A stretch of 64,000 nt of DNA from Planctomycetota bacterium (GTDB lineage Bacteria; Planctomycetota; Planctomycetia; Pirellulales; Lacipirellulaceae): NCBI GenBank assembly GCA_029781135.1, contig JAKOXH010000039.1, positions 1 to 64,000 on the forward strand, in the 5' to 3' direction. A program made the position numbers and the translations under genes. Below, in pieces: positions 24,071 through 33,363 of the stretch (the first letter of the stretch is position 1; every line of letters starts with the position of its first letter). The notes beneath the pieces are model-generated. The model saw only the letters and a list, made by a program, of their open reading frames with translations. It was not told where the DNA came from and made no database searches.

Positions 24071-24292
24071 GGGGGAGGATACAGGGGACAGGGGGTGAGT
24101 GGTCGCGTTGTTAGCGTGGTTAGTTCACCACGACGACACGACGAGCACGATGACGGAAGAGAGAGGTAATTGCGGGCCATCGCGCGCAGGTTAGTCGTTC
24201 GCGAGCTATGGCCGCTGTTCCGAGTGGCCATGTGGGAGATCGCGAGAAATGCATGCCCACGCCGAGCCGTGGGCGTGGCACACTGACACTTT

Positions 24293-24313
24293 GCCCGGCC
24301 GAGACGGCCGGGC
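24293..24313. terminator. GC-rich hairpin at the gltA 3' end
   Basis: GCCCGGCCG-AGA-CGGCCGGGC, a 9-bp perfect stem followed on the + strand by TATTTTCGTTT. It overlaps the last base of the gltA stop codon and lies 220 bp after the stop of the + strand gene at 21821, so it could terminate the + transcript. A second hairpin (GCCCACG...CGTGGGC) sits at 24255-24274. Confidence 0.5.
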
Positions 24314-25632
24314 TATTTTCGTTTATCCATCGGCACGAATTCGCGTTTTTCGGCGCCGACGTAGACTTGCCGGGGGCGGCAGATGCGGGTGTTGGGGTTC
24401 TGGTGCATTTCGAGCCAATGGGAGATCCAGCCCGGGAGGCGGCCCATGGCGAAGAGAACCGTGAACATCGGCACGGGGATGCCGATCGCCCGGTAGATGA
24501 CGCCGGAGTAGAAATCGACGTTCGGGTAGAGCTTGCGTTCGACGAAGTACTCATCGTGCAGCGCGACTTCTTCCAACTGCTTGGCAATGTCGAAGATCGG
24601 GTCGCTGATGTGCCGCTTGGCGAGCAGCTTGTCGCAGGCGGCCTTGATGATCGTGGCCCGCGGGTCGTAATTTTTGTAGACGCGGTGGCCAAAGCCCATG
24701 AGCAGGAAGTCGTTGTTCTTGTCCTTGGCCATGTCGACGTATTTCTTCACGTTGCAGCCATCGGCGGCGATGCGTTGCAGCATGGCGACGCAGGCTTCGT
24801 TGGCACCGCCGTGGAGCGGGCCCCACAGGGCGCAGATGCCGGCCGAAATCGAGGCGAACAGGTTGGCGTCGGAGGAGCCGACCATCCGCACGGTGGACGT
24901 GCTGCAGTTTTGCTCGTGATCGGCATGGACGATAAGGAGCAGATTGAGAGCGTCGACGAAATCTGGGTCGGCCTCGAACGGCTCGGTCGGCACGGCGAAC
25001 ATCATCCGCAGGAAGTTTTCGCAGTACGTTAGGTCATTCCGCGGATAGACGAACGGCTGGCCGATGGATTTCTTGTAGGCGTACGCGGCGATCGTCGGCA
25101 ATTTGGCCAGCAGGCGCAAGATCGAGCGGCTGACTTGTTCGGGGTCGGTGACGCTCAGCGAGTCTTGGTAAAACGTCGAGAGCGCGCCGCAGACTGAGCT
25201 GAGGATGGCCATCGGGTGGGCGTCGCGCGGGAAGCCGTCGTAGAACAGCCGCATGTCTTCATGCAGCATGGTGTGCCGGCGGAGCTTGCTGCGGAAATCT
25301 TCCAACTGTTCGCTGGTCGGCAGTTCGCCGTAGAGGAGCAGATAGGAGACTTCGATGAAGTCGCAGTTGGCGGCGAGTTGCTCGATCGGGTAGCCGCGAT
25401 AGCGCAGGATGCCGACTTCGCCATCAAGGAACGTAATGGCGCTCGTGGTGGCGCCGGTGTTCATGTAGCCTTCGTCTTGGGTGATGTAGCCTGTTTTGGC
25501 TCGCAGCTTGGAGATATCGACGGCCCGCTCTTTTTCGGTGCCTTCGATAATGGGCAGTTCGAGTTCGGCCCCATCGAGGCTCAGCTTGGCAACACCCGCG
25601 GATTTCACTTTATTCTCGAAAGTCTTGGTCAT
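24313..25632 (-). CDS. gltA: Citrate synthase
   Basis: Condenses acetyl-CoA and oxaloacetate to citrate, the entry step of the TCA cycle. It has 439 residues, the type-II hexameric length. Active-site segments are intact: VHADHEQNCSTST (first His), WGPLHGGANEA (second His), FGHRVYKNYDPRA, and YPNVDFYSGVIY with the catalytic Asp. GAGGG lies about 9 nt before ATG 25632. The N-terminus, with a small beta domain (KLSLDGAELELPIIEGTE), fits Gram-negative type enzymes. It stands alone, apparently monocistronic. Confidence 0.97.
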   Translation of the reverse strand: MTKTFENKVKSAGVAKLSLDGAELELPIIEGTEKERAVDISKLRAKTGYITQDEGYMNTGATTSAITFLDGEVGILRYRGYPIEQLAANCDFIEVSYLLLYGELPTSEQLEDFRSKLRRHTMLHEDMRLFYDGFPRDAHPMAILSSVCGALSTFYQDSLSVTDPEQVSRSILRLLAKLPTIAAYAYKKSIGQPFVYPRNDLTYCENFLRMMFAVPTEPFEADPDFVDALNLLLIVHADHEQNCSTSTVRMVGSSDANLFASISAGICALWGPLHGGANEACVAMLQRIAADGCNVKKYVDMAKDKNNDFLLMGFGHRVYKNYDPRATIIKAACDKLLAKRHISDPIFDIAKQLEEVALHDEYFVERKLYPNVDFYSGVIYRAIGIPVPMFTVLFAMGRLPGWISHWLEMHQNPNTRICRPRQVYVGAEKREFVPMDKRK

Positions 25633-25805
25633 TCGGCCCTCAACCGGCTGGGTCGCCCACGGCTACCCCGTGGCAGGAAACGGCAGATTTGTCAGTGTAC
25701 CCAGCGGCGTGCCAGCACACAACGGGCCGGGTCAAGGCGCCGTTTTGTGTGGTCATCACGCCCCATGTGATGAATATCCTCTCGCGGAGCGAGAGGAGTA
25801 CGCGC

Positions 25806-26540
25806 TCAGGCCTCGGGGCCACAGTAGGCGCAAACTCCGACGCGCGGGGAATTTACCACGGGCAAGAACATCTCGTCGCCACACGGATGACGTTTGCCGC
25901 ACTTCTTGCATAACCAGCCTTCTAGTTCCCACGAGCAATTGCCGCACACCCATTCGGCGGGCTGACCGCATTGGCAGAGAATCTCTGGGGGCAAGTTGCG
26001 AGCGAGTAACCGAACTTCGTTTCGTTTCATGATTCCGTCACGCCGCGAAAGCACTTTGAGGCGGAGTTCGGTGGTGCTGCCGAAGTCGTACTCATAGTCG
26101 AACACGTCGCCGACTTTCACCCGAGAGCCAAGCGGGGAGTCCATGATCTCTTGTTCTTTGCGGATCATGGCATCCATATCGAAATCAGCAAAGAGTGCTT
26201 CGAGTGACCGGCCCTTCTTCGCCGCCCGCGCGGCCGCCGGTTCGGGGAATCGGAACGCGCTACAATGTCCGCAACATTCGAGCCAGATAGCGCGCAAAAA
26301 ATGGTCCAGCGCCGCGAATTCGCTTTCGGCAGCGATTTCCACGTGCAGCCAGAACTCTGTCAAATAGCGCCCTTCGACGCGTAAATGAAAAACATCGCGT
26401 AGCTTTCGCCGCCGGCCAGAAGAGGACGGCACACTCTCCTGCGAGACACATTTGGAGAGATGCCTGCTCATGGCGGCTTTTGAAAACTGTCCGCCACACA
26501 GCTCGCACGTACCGATCAAGGGGGCCCGTTTCTTGGCCAT
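25806..26540 (-). CDS. pRiA4b ORF-3-like protein with zinc-binding ends
   Basis: A 244-residue protein. Residues about 45-180 resemble the plasmid pRiA4b ORF-3 / IS1096 TnpR-like domain: DVFHLRVEGRYLTEFWLHVEI, FALDHFLRAIWL-type helix, and VGDVFDYEYDFGSTTELRLKVL. The N-terminus carries a C2H2-like finger (CELCGGQFSKAAMSRHLSKC), and the C-terminus has paired CxxC motifs (CQCGQPAEWVCGNC, CKKCGKRHPCG, CAYCG), so it probably binds two or more zinc ions. The family is spread on mobile elements but also chromosomal; its biochemical role is not established. No transposase neighbours it. Confidence 0.8.
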   Translation of the reverse strand: MAKKRAPLIGTCELCGGQFSKAAMSRHLSKCVSQESVPSSSGRRRKLRDVFHLRVEGRYLTEFWLHVEIAAESEFAALDHFLRAIWLECCGHCSAFRFPEPAAARAAKKGRSLEALFADFDMDAMIRKEQEIMDSPLGSRVKVGDVFDYEYDFGSTTELRLKVLSRRDGIMKRNEVRLLARNLPPEILCQCGQPAEWVCGNCSWELEGWLCKKCGKRHPCGDEMFLPVVNSPRVGVCAYCGPEA

Positions 26541-27304
26541 TGGTCATGTTCCTCCATGCCGTGCACTCAGTGTTCGTTCTCCGGATACAGTATGTCGCAA
26601 TGGCCAGCTTTCAACTAGCCACGGCACCCTACGCCCCCGAATTCCGGCTGCTTCTTGAGGGATACCGATTGTCGAATTCAGAGCCGGCGATGGGCACACT
26701 GTTTGCTAATTGCGAGAGTGACAAATTACGACGGAACGTGGCCGCACGAAGATCAGATGCGTCAGGGTGCCGTGGTGTGTCGTAACCCAGCGACGACCGG
26801 TTTTCCGCATCTTCATCGGTCCGAGGGGACGTTCGGGATTTCGTCCTGAATCGATGACACGACACCAGTGGCCACTTCCGTCTTTTTCAAAATAGCGATC
26901 GATGTCGCCAGGACTAAATCGATTATTGAGTTCTGCCGCGATCTTGAACCGATATTCGCGCTCCGCTCGTGCGTCGCGGCTAACCCGGCGATCGTCGAAG
27001 AATCAAAATATATGGAACCAAATCACGATGCAGGCTACGCTCCGCGTGGCGTCCCTTTGAGCATTTCATCATTGTGACGGCCACGCGGAGCGGCTGATCA
27101 ATGACGGCTAATCCTGCTGAGGATTCTCTGATTTTTCAGTGATTCTCCCTGCGATGCAAAGTGGTTTGGGCGGGCGATAATGAGTGCGCCCGCGTCGTTT
27201 GCGGCGGTGCTGCTAGTGGTGCATAATGAATCACCTTGGCAGATCGGTTGGTTTGCCATGTTGTGATTTTCTTTGGGGGCCACCTCGCGCAGGGACACTT
27301 CGTC
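26541..27304. other. Intergenic region with dispersed repeats
   Basis: 764 bp without a convincing gene. It contains the second copy of the 29-bp TTCGCGCTCCGCTCG repeat (26955-26983) and an inverted repeat GCTCCGCGTGGC (27039-27050) / GCCACGCGGAGC (27080-27091). Open frames here lack start signals and family features. Confidence 0.65.
26955..26983. repeat. Dispersed 29-bp repeat, copy 2
   Basis: TTCGCGCTCCGCTCGTGCGT followed by CGCGGCTAA, one mismatch from the copy at 20957-20985. Confidence 0.75.
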
Positions 27305-28801
27305 ATGGATACCAATAATTTTTCTCGGCGGACTTTCATCAAGAATTCAGCGGCGGCGACGGCGGTAGCCATGGCGGCTCCGGCAGCATTGAGCAGCGTT
27401 CGCGCCGCGGCGACGGCGAAGAGTCCCAATGAGCGGTTGCGGATCGGGTTTATCGGTGTTGGCGGGCGGGCACAGTCGCATATTGGTTCGGCCATGACGT
27501 TGGCCGGCGAAGGCAAGGTGGAAATCGTGGCGGTGTGCGACGTGTTCAATCGCCACCGCAAAGAAGCGGCCGAGAAAATCGCGCGCGGCACGAAGAACGA
27601 GCCGAAGCAGATTGCCGATTACCGCGACATCATCAACGACAAATCGATCGATGCCGTTGTGATCGCGACGCCCGACCATTGGCACGCCCGGCAGACGATC
27701 GACGCCTTGAAAGCCGGTAAGAATGTTTACTGCGAAAAGCCGATGACGCACAGCGTGGAGGAAGCGCTTGCGGTACACAAGGCGTGGAAGGAGTCGGGCC
27801 AGGTCATGCAAGTCGGCGTGCAGTCGACTTCGCTGCCGTGCTGGAAGGACATCAACAAGCGGCTGGTCGAGGGGCAACTCGGCAAGGTGTTGATGTATCA
27901 GACGTCGTTCTTCCGGAACTCGGATGTCGGCCAGTGGCGGTATTATGACCTCACGGCCGATATGACGCCGAAGAACATTGATTGGCCGATGTTCTTGGGT
28001 ACGGAGTTTTCACTCGCGCCGAACATGCCATTCGACCGGGCCAAGTATCACCAATGGCGGTGCTACTGGGATTTCGGTGCCGGCATGTTCACCGACTTGT
28101 TCGTGCACCGCACGACGTCGATGCTCAAGGCCACGGGGTTGCGGTTCCCGGGCCGCGTCGTCGGTGCGGGCGGTATTTTCCTGGAATACGACGAGCGCGA
28201 TGTGCCGGATGTGGCCACGGTGGTGGCCGACTTCCCGGAGGGCGTGCAAGGGTTGGTCACGGCCACGATGTGTTGTGGTGAAACGCCCGTGCCACAGATC
28301 ATCCGTGGCCATTTCGGCTCGTTCGTGCTGGGCAACGGCGAGGATTTTGCCGGCTTCGATTTCGTCGCCGAGCGTTCGCAAGTCACTCACGATAGCCAGC
28401 TCAAGAATGAGCACTACGAAGTGGGTGGGGTCAAGGATTCGTCGCTCGTACACTTCACGAATTTTGTGGAGGCGGCGCTCGCCGGCAAACCAGAAAACGT
28501 GAATTGCAGCCCCGAACTGGGTGCGGCGGCGATGGTGATCGTGAAACTCGGCTCGAAGAGCTACCGCGAAGGCAAGGCCTTCCACTTCGATCGCGAGGCG
28601 ATGGAAGTGAAGGATGGCGACAGCAGTTGGGCGAAAGGTTGGGAGAAGATGTCGCACGAACGGGCGGCCGCCAAGCAAATTCCCGGTTGGCAGGCAGGCG
28701 ATAAGGGCAGCAAGATTTACCCGCGCGAGTACCAGAAGCTGGCCGGGCCGTGGATTAACGGTGTCGATCCGGCGGAAGGCAAGACGGCTGCGGCGGGTTG
28801 A
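27305..28801 (+). CDS. Tat-exported Gfo/Idh/MocA-family oxidoreductase
   Basis: A 498-residue NAD(P)-dependent sugar-type dehydrogenase. The N-terminus carries a twin-arginine signal (SRRTFIK, then an Ala-rich hydrophobic stretch to residue about 37), so it folds in the cytoplasm and is exported. The Rossmann motif is RIGFIGVGGRAQSH, the family motif is VYCEKPMTHSVEEA, and ATPDHWHARQT follows. The C-terminal half, from LPCWKDINKRL, matches the long planctomycete/Bacteroidetes subfamily. Substrate unknown, probably a sugar or cyclitol derivative. ATG 27305 is chosen because the Tat motif lies just after it. Confidence 0.92.
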   Translation: MDTNNFSRRTFIKNSAAATAVAMAAPAALSSVRAAATAKSPNERLRIGFIGVGGRAQSHIGSAMTLAGEGKVEIVAVCDVFNRHRKEAAEKIARGTKNEPKQIADYRDIINDKSIDAVVIATPDHWHARQTIDALKAGKNVYCEKPMTHSVEEALAVHKAWKESGQVMQVGVQSTSLPCWKDINKRLVEGQLGKVLMYQTSFFRNSDVGQWRYYDLTADMTPKNIDWPMFLGTEFSLAPNMPFDRAKYHQWRCYWDFGAGMFTDLFVHRTTSMLKATGLRFPGRVVGAGGIFLEYDERDVPDVATVVADFPEGVQGLVTATMCCGETPVPQIIRGHFGSFVLGNGEDFAGFDFVAERSQVTHDSQLKNEHYEVGGVKDSSLVHFTNFVEAALAGKPENVNCSPELGAAAMVIVKLGSKSYREGKAFHFDREAMEVKDGDSSWAKGWEKMSHERAAAKQIPGWQAGDKGSKIYPREYQKLAGPWINGVDPAEGKTAAAG

Positions 28802-28861
28802 GCCGCGTGGGTGCGTTTGTTTTGACGCGTTTTGTGATATTCTGTTACAGGAAGTTCTTCC

Positions 28862-28885
28862 AAGCCGACGGCGTGCCGTCGGCTT
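28862..28885 (+). terminator. Hairpin terminator after the Gfo/Idh/MocA gene
   Basis: AAGCCGACGGC and GCCGTCGGCTT form an 11-bp perfect stem around GT, followed by GGTTTGCTTTGG. It lies 60 bp after the stop at 28801 and before the convergent HdeD gene, so it may serve both strands. The T-tract is weak. Confidence 0.5.
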
Positions 28886-28910
28886 GGTTTGCTTTGGGGT
28901 TTGACGACGC

Positions 28911-29459
28911 TTAGTTTGCCCAGTTGCGGCCCATCATGCGGAGGCGCAAAGCGAGGGCAATGGCGAAAATGCCCAGAGCGAGCATGTACGCACCGATCAG
29001 CAGCGTGAGCGCGATGAGTCCGGCACCGGGGCGAAACATAATCAAGAGGCCGAAAATCACCGACATCACGCCCGAGAGGCCGAGGATCCATTCATCGTCG
29101 AGTTCTTTGCGGAGTGTGATGGCGGCATAGATTTCGAACACGCCGCGAGCGATGGCCGAAGCGGCAATGATGGTTGCCAGCAGCAAGAGCGTGAGGCCGG
29201 GCCAGGCATAGGCCGCGATGCCGGCGGCAATGGCGACGAGGCCGAGGATGACCATCGTCCACCACACGGTGCCGTCGGCTTCGCCACGAAAGCCGAGAAT
29301 GATGGCGGCGATGCCATCGACGATGCTGAAGGCGCCAAACAGGAAGACCAAAGAAAGCAATGTTGAACCTGGCGAGGCAATAGCGCAAATGCCCAGGGCG
29401 ATAGCCGCCAGCCCGCGCACCAAAAGTACCCACCAACGTTTGCAGATTGTGAAGAGCAT
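28911..29459 (-). CDS. HdeD-like membrane protein
   Basis: A 182-residue integral membrane protein with about six helices in three repeats of the DUF308 (HdeD) pattern: WWVLLVRGLAAIALGICAI, SLVFLFGAFSIVDGIAAII, WWTMVILGLVAIAAGIAAY, LLATIIAASAIARGVFEI, ILGLSGVMSVIFGLLIM and LIGAYMLALGIFAIALALRLR. HdeD is linked to acid resistance in Escherichia coli; the role outside enterobacteria is unproven. It is monocistronic; a dispersed palindrome (29479-29496) lies just upstream of the start. Confidence 0.9.
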   Translation of the reverse strand: MLFTICKRWWVLLVRGLAAIALGICAIASPGSTLLSLVFLFGAFSIVDGIAAIILGFRGEADGTVWWTMVILGLVAIAAGIAAYAWPGLTLLLLATIIAASAIARGVFEIYAAITLRKELDDEWILGLSGVMSVIFGLLIMFRPGAGLIALTLLIGAYMLALGIFAIALALRLRMMGRNWAN

Positions 29460-29478
29460 CGAAACCTCGGAAAAGTAG

Positions 29479-29496
29479 GTCAGGCTTTAGCCTGAC
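29479..29496. repeat. GTCAGGCNTTAGCCTGAC palindrome (copy 3 of 3)
   Basis: GTCAGGCTTTAGCCTGAC, identical to the copy at 13924, located about 20 bp upstream of the HdeD-like gene start. Confidence 0.75.
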
Positions 29497-29602
29497 GAGT
29501 TAGTTGGTCAACGATGTTAATAAACAGCGCCCACGATCCTACCGCGCGTGCGTGTTTGGCTGTAGCTGGCGATCCTGCGTATTTTGGATTTCCGGATGGC
29601 CG

Positions 29603-31030
29603 CTAGACGCGGCGAATCACCAATAGCCGCGATTCGGTCATACTTTCGATGGCCCAGCGGACGCCTTCGCGGCCGAGGCCACTATCTTTGCTGCCGCCGT
29701 AGGGCAGGCCATCGGCCCGCCAGGCGGGAATTTCGTTGATGAGCACGCCGCCGACCGCGAGTTCGTCCCAGGCTTGGTGGATGTGGCCGATATCGCGGGT
29801 GAATATGCCGGCCTGCAGGCCGTACTTGCTGTTGTTGACCGTGGCGAGGGCAGCGTTGAAGTCGTCGAACGGCTCGATGAGCGTCACTGGGCCGAAGATT
29901 TCCTCGCATGAGGCTTCGGCGTCGTGCGGCACGTTTTCGAGAACGGCGGGTTGGATGATGCAGCCGCTGCGCTCGCCGCCGCAGAGGAGGTTGCCGCCCT
30001 GCTCTACCGCACGTTGGACGGCGCGTTCGATGCGGATGGCTTCCGCTTCGGAAATGATGGGGCCAACGACGGTTTGCTCGTCGCGCGGGTCGCCGGTTTT
30101 GATCTTGCCGACCGCAGCGACGAATCGCGTGCGGAAGTCGTCGTAGATTGCGCGATGAACTAGAATCCGCTGCACGCTGATGCAGCTTTGGCCGGATTGG
30201 TAATAGCCACCGAAGACGCAGCGTTCGACGGCATCGGCGAGGTTGGCATCGCGTTCGATCACGACGGCCGCGTTGCCGCCGAGCTCGAGCGTGACGCTTT
30301 TCTTATGGGCACGATTACGCAACTCCCAGCCGACGGCCGGCGAGCCGGTGAAGCTGAGTTTGCGAATTCGCTCGTCTTCCACAAGTGCGGCGGCATCGCT
30401 AGCTTTCATCGGCAAGATGGAAAATGCGCCGGGCGGCAGGTCGGTTTCCGCTAGGATTTCGCCGAGGACGAGCGCGCTGATCGGCGTGAAGCTGGCAGGT
30501 TTCAGAACGAAGGGACAACCGCACGCGATGGCTGGCGCGATTTTGTGGGCCACGAGGTTGAGCGGAAAGTTCCACGGCGTGATGAAGGCGCATGGCCCAA
30601 TCGGCATGCGTTGCCACATCGCCCGATAGCCGGCCCGCGCTGGTGCATCATCCACGGGCAGCACCTCACCGACAATGCGAGTCGCTTCCTCGGCCGCGAG
30701 CTCAACGGTGGCGATCAAGCGTGCGACTTCGGCGCGAGCATACTGAATCGGTTTACCGACCTCGACGACGAGCACATCGGTCAGTTCATCGCGGCGTTCC
30801 TTGCAGCGGGCGGACAAATGCTGGAGCACGGCCTTGCGTTGCCAGGAAGCCATTCGGCGCATTGGTGTAGCTGCACCAGCAGCCGCGGAAATGGCTTCAT
30901 CGAGCAGGGCTGCATCGGCAAGAGCGGCCCGGGCGACTTCTTCACCGGTGTATTTATCCACGACTGCCAAGTTCGCGTTCGGCTGGCAGGGCTGGTTCGC
31001 CAAGTAGAGAGGATATTGCTCTTTAGTCAT
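29603..31030 (-). CDS. NAD(P)-dependent aldehyde dehydrogenase
   Basis: A 475-residue ALDH-superfamily enzyme oxidising an aldehyde to the acid. Cofactor and active-site motifs: TPWNFPLNLVAHKIAPAI, KPASFTPISAL, FTGSPAVGW, general-base Glu in LELGGNAAVV, nucleophilic Cys in YYQSGQSCISVQRI, and EEIFGPVTLIEPF. The end KDSGLGREGVRWAIESMTESRLL is typical of the semialdehyde/lactaldehyde group. ATG 31030 (MTKEQYPLYLANQP) gives a full-length family start; the longer open frame overlapping the upstream gene is rejected. It lies 67 bp downstream of the NagB-PIG-L gene on the same strand and may be co-transcribed. Substrate unknown. Confidence 0.93.
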   Translation of the reverse strand: MTKEQYPLYLANQPCQPNANLAVVDKYTGEEVARAALADAALLDEAISAAAGAATPMRRMASWQRKAVLQHLSARCKERRDELTDVLVVEVGKPIQYARAEVARLIATVELAAEEATRIVGEVLPVDDAPARAGYRAMWQRMPIGPCAFITPWNFPLNLVAHKIAPAIACGCPFVLKPASFTPISALVLGEILAETDLPPGAFSILPMKASDAAALVEDERIRKLSFTGSPAVGWELRNRAHKKSVTLELGGNAAVVIERDANLADAVERCVFGGYYQSGQSCISVQRILVHRAIYDDFRTRFVAAVGKIKTGDPRDEQTVVGPIISEAEAIRIERAVQRAVEQGGNLLCGGERSGCIIQPAVLENVPHDAEASCEEIFGPVTLIEPFDDFNAALATVNNSKYGLQAGIFTRDIGHIHQAWDELAVGGVLINEIPAWRADGLPYGGSKDSGLGREGVRWAIESMTESRLLVIRRV

Positions 31031-31097
31031 TGCGATGCATACGTAACCTGCCGAAGTTTTCCCTGCCCCCCTGCATCCCGTATCCTGCACCCTCCCT

Positions 31098-33095
31098 CTA
31101 CCACACCACCTTGCTATCGCCGCGCCAACGGACGAAACCTTCAATGGCTTCGTACTCGGCAAGGCCGAGTTTGTCGTAGAGTTGGGCGGTGTCGCGGTTG
31201 CGGTCTTCGGCGCGTTTCCAGAACTCGCGCATGTCGGGGCCGGGGAAGAGGGCCCGGTCCTTCTGCGATTGGTGTTTGAAAATCGCCGTGCGTTTGCGAT
31301 CGACTTCGTGCGGGCTGAGCGGCACAGCCATTTCGATTTCGTGCGGGCCCCACTCATGCCAGGCACCACGGTAGAGCCACACCTGGCAATCGGCGAACCA
31401 ATCGTCCTGCTCGCAGCGCCGGCACGCCGTAAGCACCGCGTTGAGGCAGACGCGATGCGTGCCGTGAGGGTCGGAAAGGTCGCCAGCGGCGTAAATTTGA
31501 TGCGGCCGAATTTTCCGCAAGAGGTCGACGACCATGGCGATGTCCTCTTCGCCCAGCGGCTTCTTTTTGACGCGACCGGTTTCGTAAAACGGCAGATCCA
31601 TGAAGTGGAGGCGATCATCGGTGAGGCCGCAGGCGCGACCGGCCGCGCGGGCTTCGCCCCGGCGGATCATACCCTTGATCGTTTGCACTTCGGTGCTATC
31701 GACTTGCCCAGGTGTTTTATTCCGCAGGAATTGTTCGACGTGCGACTCGAGTTCGGCGGCCCGCTGCGGCGAGACATCGAAATGGGTGTTGAACTCGGTC
31801 ACGAAGTCGGCAAACCGAATCGCATCGTCATCGAACACGGCGATATTACCGGATGTTTGGTAGGCGACATGCACCTCATGCTTTTGATCGACAAGGCGGA
31901 TGAGCGTGCCGCCCATCGAGATGACATCGTCATCCGGATGCGGCGAAAATACGAGCACCCGCTTCGGGAAGATGTGATCCTTGGTGTGGGCGTGGCCGTC
32001 GGCATGCTGCACGTCGGCCGGTTTGCCACCGGGCCAACTGGTGACGGTCGACTGCAGGTGGCGGGCGACGCGAATGTTGATGTTGTAGGCCGGGCCTCGC
32101 TCAGCGAGCAAATCTTGCAAGCCTTCTTCGTTGTAATCGTGATCGGTGAGTTTCACGATGGCTTTGTTGAGCTTGCGAGCGAGCCAGATGACAGCCTTGC
32201 GCACTTTGTACTCGTCCCACTCAACCGGTGCCAACAGCCAGGGGGAGGTGTAACGCGTAAGTGAATCGGCCGCGGCTTCGTCGATAACAACTTCCGCGTT
32301 GGGGTGTTCCTGCAGGAAGCTGGCGGCGACAGTGGAGCTGATCTCACCTTCGACGGCCTTCGCAATCGTCGGTGCCTTGTGCTCGCCAAACGCGAGCATG
32401 ATGACGTTACGGGCGCTGAGGATCGTGCCGACGCCCATCGTGATCGCGCGGCGCGGCACGTGTTCTTGGCCGAAGAAGTCGCTGGCCGCGTCGATCCGCG
32501 TGACGCGATCGAGCGTGATGAGGCGAGTGCGGCTTTCCTTGCTGGAACCCGGCTCGTTGAAGCCGATGTGGCCGGTGCGGCCGATGCCGAGGAGTTGGAT
32601 ATCGATGCCGCCGGCGGCCGCGATCTGTTCCTCGTACCAGGCGCAAAAATCGTTCACTTGCTCGATCGGCAAGGTGCCATCGGGCACGTGCCAGTTGCCG
32701 GGCGGGATATCGACGAGGTCGAACAAATGCTCGCGCATGAACCGCACGTAACTTTGCAGTTCGTGCGGCTGCATGGGGTAGTATTCGTCGAGATTGAACG
32801 AAATCACATTCGCGAACGAAAGGCCTTCGTCACGGTGCATGCGGACGAGTTCGTTGTAGATTCCCACCGGTGTGTTGCCGGTGGCGAGCCCCAGCACGCA
32901 ATTGCGGCCTTCGGTCGCGCGCTTGCGGATGAGCGCGGCGATCTGATCGGCGACGGCCTTGGTGGCGTCGGTCGAATATGGGAACACGCGGACGCGAATC
33001 CGCTCGCGTTGGGCCAACGGGTCAACTGCGGGACGAGTGGTCATCGGAGTGCGCGGCTGCGATGCCGTGTTCCGCTGTTCAGCTTGAGTTGCCAT
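31098..33095 (-). CDS. Fused glucosamine-6-phosphate deaminase-like (NagB) and PIG-L/LmbE deacetylase-like protein
   Basis: A 665-residue two-domain protein. Residues 32-300 are NagB-like: LGLATGNTP, FNLDEYYP (D103), GIGRTGHIGFNEPGS (H176, E181). The position equivalent to E. coli NagB Asp141 is Thr174. Residues 378-650 are PIG-L/LmbE-like: zinc motif PHPDDD at 385-390 and later DPHGTHRV. NagB enzymes isomerise and deaminate glucosamine-6-P; PIG-L enzymes de-N-acetylate GlcNAc conjugates, so the fusion could couple both steps. I recall this fusion, including the Thr, from Bacteroidetes-type long NagB proteins. ATG 33095 is preferred; the longer frame to 33224 lacks similarity. Confidence 0.88.
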   Translation of the reverse strand: MATQAEQRNTASQPRTPMTTRPAVDPLAQRERIRVRVFPYSTDATKAVADQIAALIRKRATEGRNCVLGLATGNTPVGIYNELVRMHRDEGLSFANVISFNLDEYYPMQPHELQSYVRFMREHLFDLVDIPPGNWHVPDGTLPIEQVNDFCAWYEEQIAAAGGIDIQLLGIGRTGHIGFNEPGSSKESRTRLITLDRVTRIDAASDFFGQEHVPRRAITMGVGTILSARNVIMLAFGEHKAPTIAKAVEGEISSTVAASFLQEHPNAEVVIDEAAADSLTRYTSPWLLAPVEWDEYKVRKAVIWLARKLNKAIVKLTDHDYNEEGLQDLLAERGPAYNINIRVARHLQSTVTSWPGGKPADVQHADGHAHTKDHIFPKRVLVFSPHPDDDVISMGGTLIRLVDQKHEVHVAYQTSGNIAVFDDDAIRFADFVTEFNTHFDVSPQRAAELESHVEQFLRNKTPGQVDSTEVQTIKGMIRRGEARAAGRACGLTDDRLHFMDLPFYETGRVKKKPLGEEDIAMVVDLLRKIRPHQIYAAGDLSDPHGTHRVCLNAVLTACRRCEQDDWFADCQVWLYRGAWHEWGPHEIEMAVPLSPHEVDRKRTAIFKHQSQKDRALFPGPDMREFWKRAEDRNRDTAQLYDKLGLAEYEAIEGFVRWRGDSKVVW

Positions 33096-33363
33096 GGTTA
33101 CTTTGCTTTTGTGAATGACTTTCCACCCCGCCACGCCGTGCGGACAAATGCATACATGCCTTTCAGTGAACCTTTTAATATAAGTGAGTTCGTGGCAGGG
33201 AGAAAGCTTGTAATCCACCCACATTTTCTCGGAAACTCGCAGTCACTTCTCTCATTCACGAATCCGTCAAACCGCTACACAACCCTACATGAGATGTCTA
33301 GAATGTCTTGGTCTTGGCATCACTTCATTACCGAATTCGAATTCCCCTGAAGGAGAAAAAACG

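Noticed and set aside
31031..31618. N-terminal extension of the aldehyde dehydrogenase frame
   Set aside because: It overlaps the PIG-L coding region and is not family-like; ATG 31030 gives a standard start.
31182..33350. Long + strand frames opposite the NagB-PIG-L gene
   Set aside because: The minus strand has intact NagB and PIG-L motifs; the + frames have none.
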